Below, piece by piece: positions 59,601-64,000 of a stretch of DNA of 64,000 nt (the first letter of the stretch is position 1; each line of letters starts with the position of its first letter). This DNA is from Otis tarda (lineage: Eukaryota > Chordata > Aves > Otidiformes > Otididae), in assembly GCA_026413225.1 (NCBI GenBank), contig CM048572.1, positions 62,001-126,000 on the forward strand, given 5' to 3'. The translations under genes and the position numbers were made by a program. The notes under the pieces were generated by a model. It was not told where the DNA came from. It did not search any database and was given only the letters and a program-made list of their open reading frames with translations.

Positions 59601-62600
59601 CATGGGCGCTCCCTGAAAAAAACCGCGAAAAATCACGAACGTCGGACGATTGCTCCCACACCAAAAGTGCCAGCCACTCAAGCTCTTGCTGCTCCTCAGC
59701 GGCCATTGGCAGCGCATCTACAGCCCCACACACCTTGGGACTCCGGTATTTCCCTGACAAACAAGGCTTCGACCTTTACCACCAGCTGCACATAGGCGCT
59801 CTCTGAAAAAAAACCCCAAAAAATCACGAACGTCGGCCCATTGCTCCCACACCAAAAGTGCCAGCCACTCAAGCTCTTGCTGCTCCTCAGCGGCCATTGG
59901 CAGCGCACCTACAGCACCACAGACATTGGGGCTCCGGGCTTTCCCTGATGAACAGGGCTTCGACGTTTACCACCAGCTGCACCTGGGCACCCCCTAAAAA
60001 AAATCCCGAAAAAATCATGAACGTCGGACCATTGCTCCCACACCAAAAGTGCCAGCCACTCAAGCTCTTGCTGCTCCTCAGCGGCCATTGGCAGCGCACC
60101 TACAGCACCACAGACATTGGGGATCCAGTCTTTCCCTTACGAATAGGGCTTCGAGGTTTACCACCAGCTGCAACTGGGAGCTCCCTGAAAAAAATAACCA
60201 AAAATTCACGAACGTCGGACGATTGCTCCCACACCAAAAGTGCCAGACACTCAAGCTCTTGCTGCTCCTCAGTGGCCATTGGCAGTGCACCTACAGCAGC
60301 ACAGACATTGGGGCTCCGGTCTTTCCCTGCCGAACAGGGCTTCGACGTTTACCACCAGCTGCACCAGGGTGCTAACTGAACATAAACCCTGACAAATCAC
60401 GAACATCAGACCATTGCTCCCACACCAAAAGTGCCAGACACTCAAGCTCTTGCTGCTCCTCAGCGGCCATTGGCAGCGCATCTACAGCACCACAGACACT
60501 GGGGCTCCAGGCTTTCCCTGACGAACAGGGCTTCGATGTTTACCACCTGCTGCACATGGGCGCTCCCTGAGAAAAAACCGCGAAAAATCACGAACGTCGG
60601 CCCATTGCTCCCACACCAAAAGTGCCAGCCACTCAAGCTCTTGCTGCTCCTCAGCGGCCATTGGCAGCGCATCTACAGCACCACAGACCTTGGGACTCCG
60701 GTATTTCCCTGACAAACAGGGCTTCGACGTTTACCACCAGCTGCACATAGGCGCTCCCTGAAAAAAACCCCAAAAAATCACGAACGTCGGCCCATTGCTC
60801 CCACACCAAAAGTGCCAGCCACTCAAGCTCTTGCTGCTCCTCAGCGGCCATTGGCAGCGCATCTACAGCACCACAGACCTTGGGACTCCGGTATTTCCCT
60901 GACAAACAGGGCTTCGACGTTTACCACCAGCTGCACATAGGCGCTCCCTGAAAAAAAAACCCAAAAAATCACGAACGTCGGACCATTGCTCCCACACCAA
61001 AAGTGCCAGCCACTCAATCTCTTGCTGCTCCTCAGCGGCCATTGGCAGCGCACCTACAGCAGCACAGACATTGGGGCTCCGGGCTTTCCCTGACGAACAG
61101 GGCTTCGAGGTTTACCACCAGCTGCACCTGGGCTCTCCCTGAAAAAAAACCCCAAAAAATCACGAACGTCGGACCATTGCTCCCACACCAAAAGTGCCAG
61201 CCACTCAAGCTCTTGCTGCTCCTCAGCGGCCATTGGCAGCGCACCTACAGCAGCACAGACATTGGGGCTCCGGGCTTTCCCTGATGAACAGGGCTTCGAC
61301 GTTTACCACCAGCTGCACCTGGGCTCTCCCTGAAATAAAACCCCAAAAATCACAAACGTCGGACCATTGCTCCCACACCAAAACTGCCAACCAGTCAAGC
61401 TCTTGCTGCTCCTCAGTGGCCACTCCCAACACATCTACAGCACCACAGACCTTGGGACTCCGGTCTTTCCCTGACAAACAGGGCTTCGACGTTTACCACC
61501 AGCTGCACATAGGCGTTCTCTGAAAAAAAAACCCCAAAAAATCACGAACGTCGGACCATTGCTCCCACACCAAAAGTGCCAGCCACTCAAGCTCTTGCTG
61601 CTCCTCAGCGGCCATTGGCAGCGCACCTACAGCAGCACAGACATTGGGGCTCCGGGCTTTCCCTGACGAACAGGGCTTCGACGTTTACCACCAGCTGCAC
61701 CTGGGCGCCCCCTAAAAAAAATCTCGAAAAAATCATGAACGTCGGACCATTGCTCCCACACCAAAAGTGCCAGCCACTCAAGATCTTGCTGCTCCTCAGT
61801 GGCCATTGGCAGCGCACCTACAGCACCACAGACATTGGGGATCCAGTCTTTCCCTTACGAATAGGGCTTCGACGTTTACCACCAGCTGCAACTGGGTGCT
61901 CCCTGAAAAAAATAACCAAAAATTCACGAACGTCGGACGATTGCTCCCACACCAAAAGTGCCAGACACTCAAGCTCTTGCTGCTCCTCAGTGGCCATTGG
62001 CAGTGCACCTACAGCAGCACAGACATTGGGGCTCCGGTCTTTCCCTGCCGAACAGGGCTTCGACGTTTACCACCAGCTGCACCAGGGTGCTAACTGAACA
62101 TAAACCCTGACAAATCACGAACATCAGACCATTGCTCCCACACCAAAAGTGCCAGACACTCAAGCTCTTGCTGCTCCTCAGCGGCCATTGGCAGCGCACC
62201 TACAGCAGCACAGACACTGGGGCTCCAGGCTTTCCCTGACGAACAGGGCTTCGATGTTTACCACCTGCTGCACATGGGCGCTCCCTGAGAAAAACCGCGA
62301 AAAATCACGAACTTCGGCCCATTGCTCCCACACCAAAAGTGCCAGCCACTCAAGCTCTTGCTGCTCCTCAGCGGCCATTGGCAGCGCATCTACAGCACCA
62401 CAGACCTTGGGACTCCGGTATTTCCCTGACAAACAGGGCTTCGACGTTTACCACCAGCTGCACATAGGCGCTCCCTGAAAAAAAACCCCAAAAAATCATG
62501 AACGTCGGCCCATTGCTACCACACCAAAAGTGCCAGCCACTCAAGCTCTTGCTGCTCCTCAGCGGCCATTGGCAGCGCATCTACAGCACCACAGACGTTG

Positions 62601-63290
62601 CGACTCCGGTATCTCCCTGACAAACAGGGCTTCGACGTTTACCACCAGCTGCACATGGGCGCCCCCTGAAAATAATCCCCGAAAAATCACGAACGTTAGA
62701 GCATTGCTCCCACACCAAAAGTGCCAGCCACTCAAGCTCTTACTGCTCCTCAGCGGCCATTGGCAGCGAACATCCAGCAGCACAAACACTGGGGCTCCAG
62801 GCTTTCCCTGACGAACAGGGCTTCGATGTTTACCACCTGCTGCACATGGGCGCTCCCTGAAAAAAAACCGCGAAAAATCACGAACGTCGGACGATTGCTC
62901 CCACACCAAAAGTGCCAGCCACTCAAGCTCTTGCTGCTCCTCAGCGGCCATTGGCAGCGCATCTACAGCCCCACACACCTTGGGACTCCGGTATTTCCCT
63001 GACAAACAAGGCTTCGACCTTTACCACCAGCTGCACATAGGCGCTCTCTGAAAAAAAACCCCAAAAAATCACGAACGTCGGCCCATTGCTCCCACACCAA
63101 AAGTGCCAGCCACTCAAGCTCTTGCTGCTCCTCAGCGGCCATTGGCAGCGCACCTACAGCAGCACAGACATTGGGGCTCCGGGCTTTCCCTGATGAACAG
63201 GGCTTCGACGTTTACCACCAGCTGCACCTGGGCTCTCCCTGAAAAAAAACCCCAAAAAATAACGAACGTCGGACCATTGCTCCCACACCA
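56700..63290 (+). repeat. 17-monomer (9+8) higher-order repeat, two copies
   Basis: Period 3244-3246 bp; for example 57757 and 61003, 58331 and 61576, 59286 and 62530. Within each copy, a marker monomer ending CTAACTGAACATAAACCC recurs at 9- then 8-monomer spacing (~57127, 58845, 60372, 62090, intervals 1718, 1527, 1718 bp). A third, incomplete round begins near 63100 and is one monomer shorter (offset 3054 bp to the earlier copy). Confidence 0.88.
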
Positions 63291-64000
63291 AAAGTGCCAG
63301 ACACTCAAGCTCTTGCTGCTCCTCAGTGGCCATTGGCAGTGCACCTACAGCAGCACAGACATTGGGGCTCCGGTCTTTCCCTGCCGAACAGGGCTTCGAC
63401 GTTTACCACCAGCTGCACCAGGGTGCTAACTGAACATAAACCCTGTCAAATCACGAACATCAGACCATTGCTCCCACACCAAAAGTGCCAGACACTCAAG
63501 CTCTTGCTGCTCCTCAGCGGCCATTGGCAGCGCATCTACAGCACCACAGACACTGGGGCTCCAGGCTTTCCCTGACGAACAGGGCTTCGATGTTTACCAC
63601 CTGCTGCACATGGGCGCTCCCTGAGAAAAAACCGCGAAAAATCACGAACGTCGGCCCATTGCTCCCACACCAAAAGTGCCAGCCACTCAAGCTCTTGCTG
63701 CTCCTCAGCGGCCATTGGCAGCGCATCTACAGCACCACAGACCTTGGGACTCCGGTATTTCCCTGACAAACAGGGCTTCGACGTTTACCACCAGCTGCAC
63801 ATAGGCGCTCCCTGAAAAAAACCCCAAAAAATCACGAACGTCGGCCCATTGCTCCCACACCAAAAGTGCCAGCCACTCAAGCTCTTGCTGCTCCTCAGCG
63901 GCCATTGGCAGCGCATCTACAGCACCACAGACCTTGGGACTCCGGTATTTCCCTGACAAACAGGGCTTCGACGTTTACCACCAGCTGCACATAGGCGCTC

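Larger units (their letters stand above)
10653..64000 (+). repeat. Satellite array, right block (about 280 monomers)
   Basis: Uninterrupted head-to-tail array of the same 190-191-bp monomer, one orientation throughout, continuing past the window end. Monomer variants fall into recognisable types: the common CAGCAGCACAGACATTGG type; a CGCACCAGAGACAT type; an AGCCCCACAGACCTTGGGACTCC type; and a CACTCTTCGTAGTGCACC type. Most have GGACCATTGC or GGACGATTGC at the end. Many 60-170-codon open frames occur on both strands because the monomer is poor in stops, but the monomer length is not a multiple of three and the frames end or change each turn. There is no sign of a real gene. Confidence 0.97.

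Noticed and set aside
10653-64000. Hundreds of open frames of 60-270 codons on both strands of the satellite, with recurring similar peptides
   Set aside because: They follow the monomer, which is poor in stop codons but is not a multiple of three long, so frames end or change within one or two monomers. Similar peptides simply reflect repeated DNA, many start at GTG or other non-ATG codons, and nothing suggests a promoter or splicing.
1-64000. CRISPR array
   Set aside because: Regular spacing is present, but the whole 190-bp unit repeats with no unique spacers, and the surroundings are vertebrate retroviral.
1-64000. Primate alpha satellite (171 bp) or the 41-bp avian satellites
   Set aside because: The period is 190-191 bp and there is no visible alpha-satellite sequence; a 41-bp subperiod is not apparent within the monomer.
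10653-64000. G-quadruplex arrays from the GGGG...GGG runs
   Set aside because: Runs of three or more G are too far apart within a monomer (loops well over 7 bases) for a standard quadruplex.

Overview
The window is vertebrate nuclear DNA, most likely from a bird. It is almost entirely one tandem satellite with a monomer of about 190-191 bp, all copies in the same orientation, interrupted once by an endogenous retrovirus (ERV). There is no ordinary host gene, tRNA, rRNA or bacterial feature. The bird assignment is an inference. It rests on a class II (alpha/beta-like) ERV with a tRNA-Trp primer site, an alpha/gamma-style Env transmembrane subunit, and a GC- and CpG-rich satellite of about 190 bp like those found at avian centromeres or heterochromatin. 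I could not check the sequence against a database.

Layout. 1-1691: about nine satellite monomers. 1692-10652: a provirus (ERV-A) with LTRs at 1692-2040 and 10253-10652, flanked by a perfect 6-bp target duplication CCACTC. It contains a tRNA-Trp primer-binding site, gag (2120 to about 4000), pro (about 3984-4560), pol with reverse transcriptase, RNase H and integrase (about 4560-7159), a decayed env (7243-7942, resuming at about 9839-10183) and a polypurine tract. Its env is split inside the transmembrane subunit by the remains of a second retroviral element (ERV-B, 7943 to about 9838), which has an LTR, a broken integrase and the start of another env. 10653-64000: about 280 more satellite monomers.

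The satellite right of the ERV has higher-order repeat (HOR) structure that changes along the array. There are short 6-, 8- and 7-monomer blocks (about 12.5-17.3 kb), two 20-mers (about 18.4-26.1 kb), about 3.3 copies of a 19-mer (about 26.1-37.9 kb), nearly two copies of a 31-mer that has absorbed part of the 19-mer (about 36.6-47.6 kb), two 9-mers (about 52.4-55.9 kb) and a 17-mer made of 9+8 monomers (about 56.7-63.3 kb). This looks like an array growing by successive segmental amplification.

The most notable points are these. The ERV-A LTRs are almost identical although the interior is broken and carries an older-looking nested element. All seven breaks in gag-pro-pol are frameshifts and none is a nonsense codon. 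The HOR architecture is layered and its period changes along the array. No coding function is claimed for the satellite: its many short open frames follow from sequence composition.
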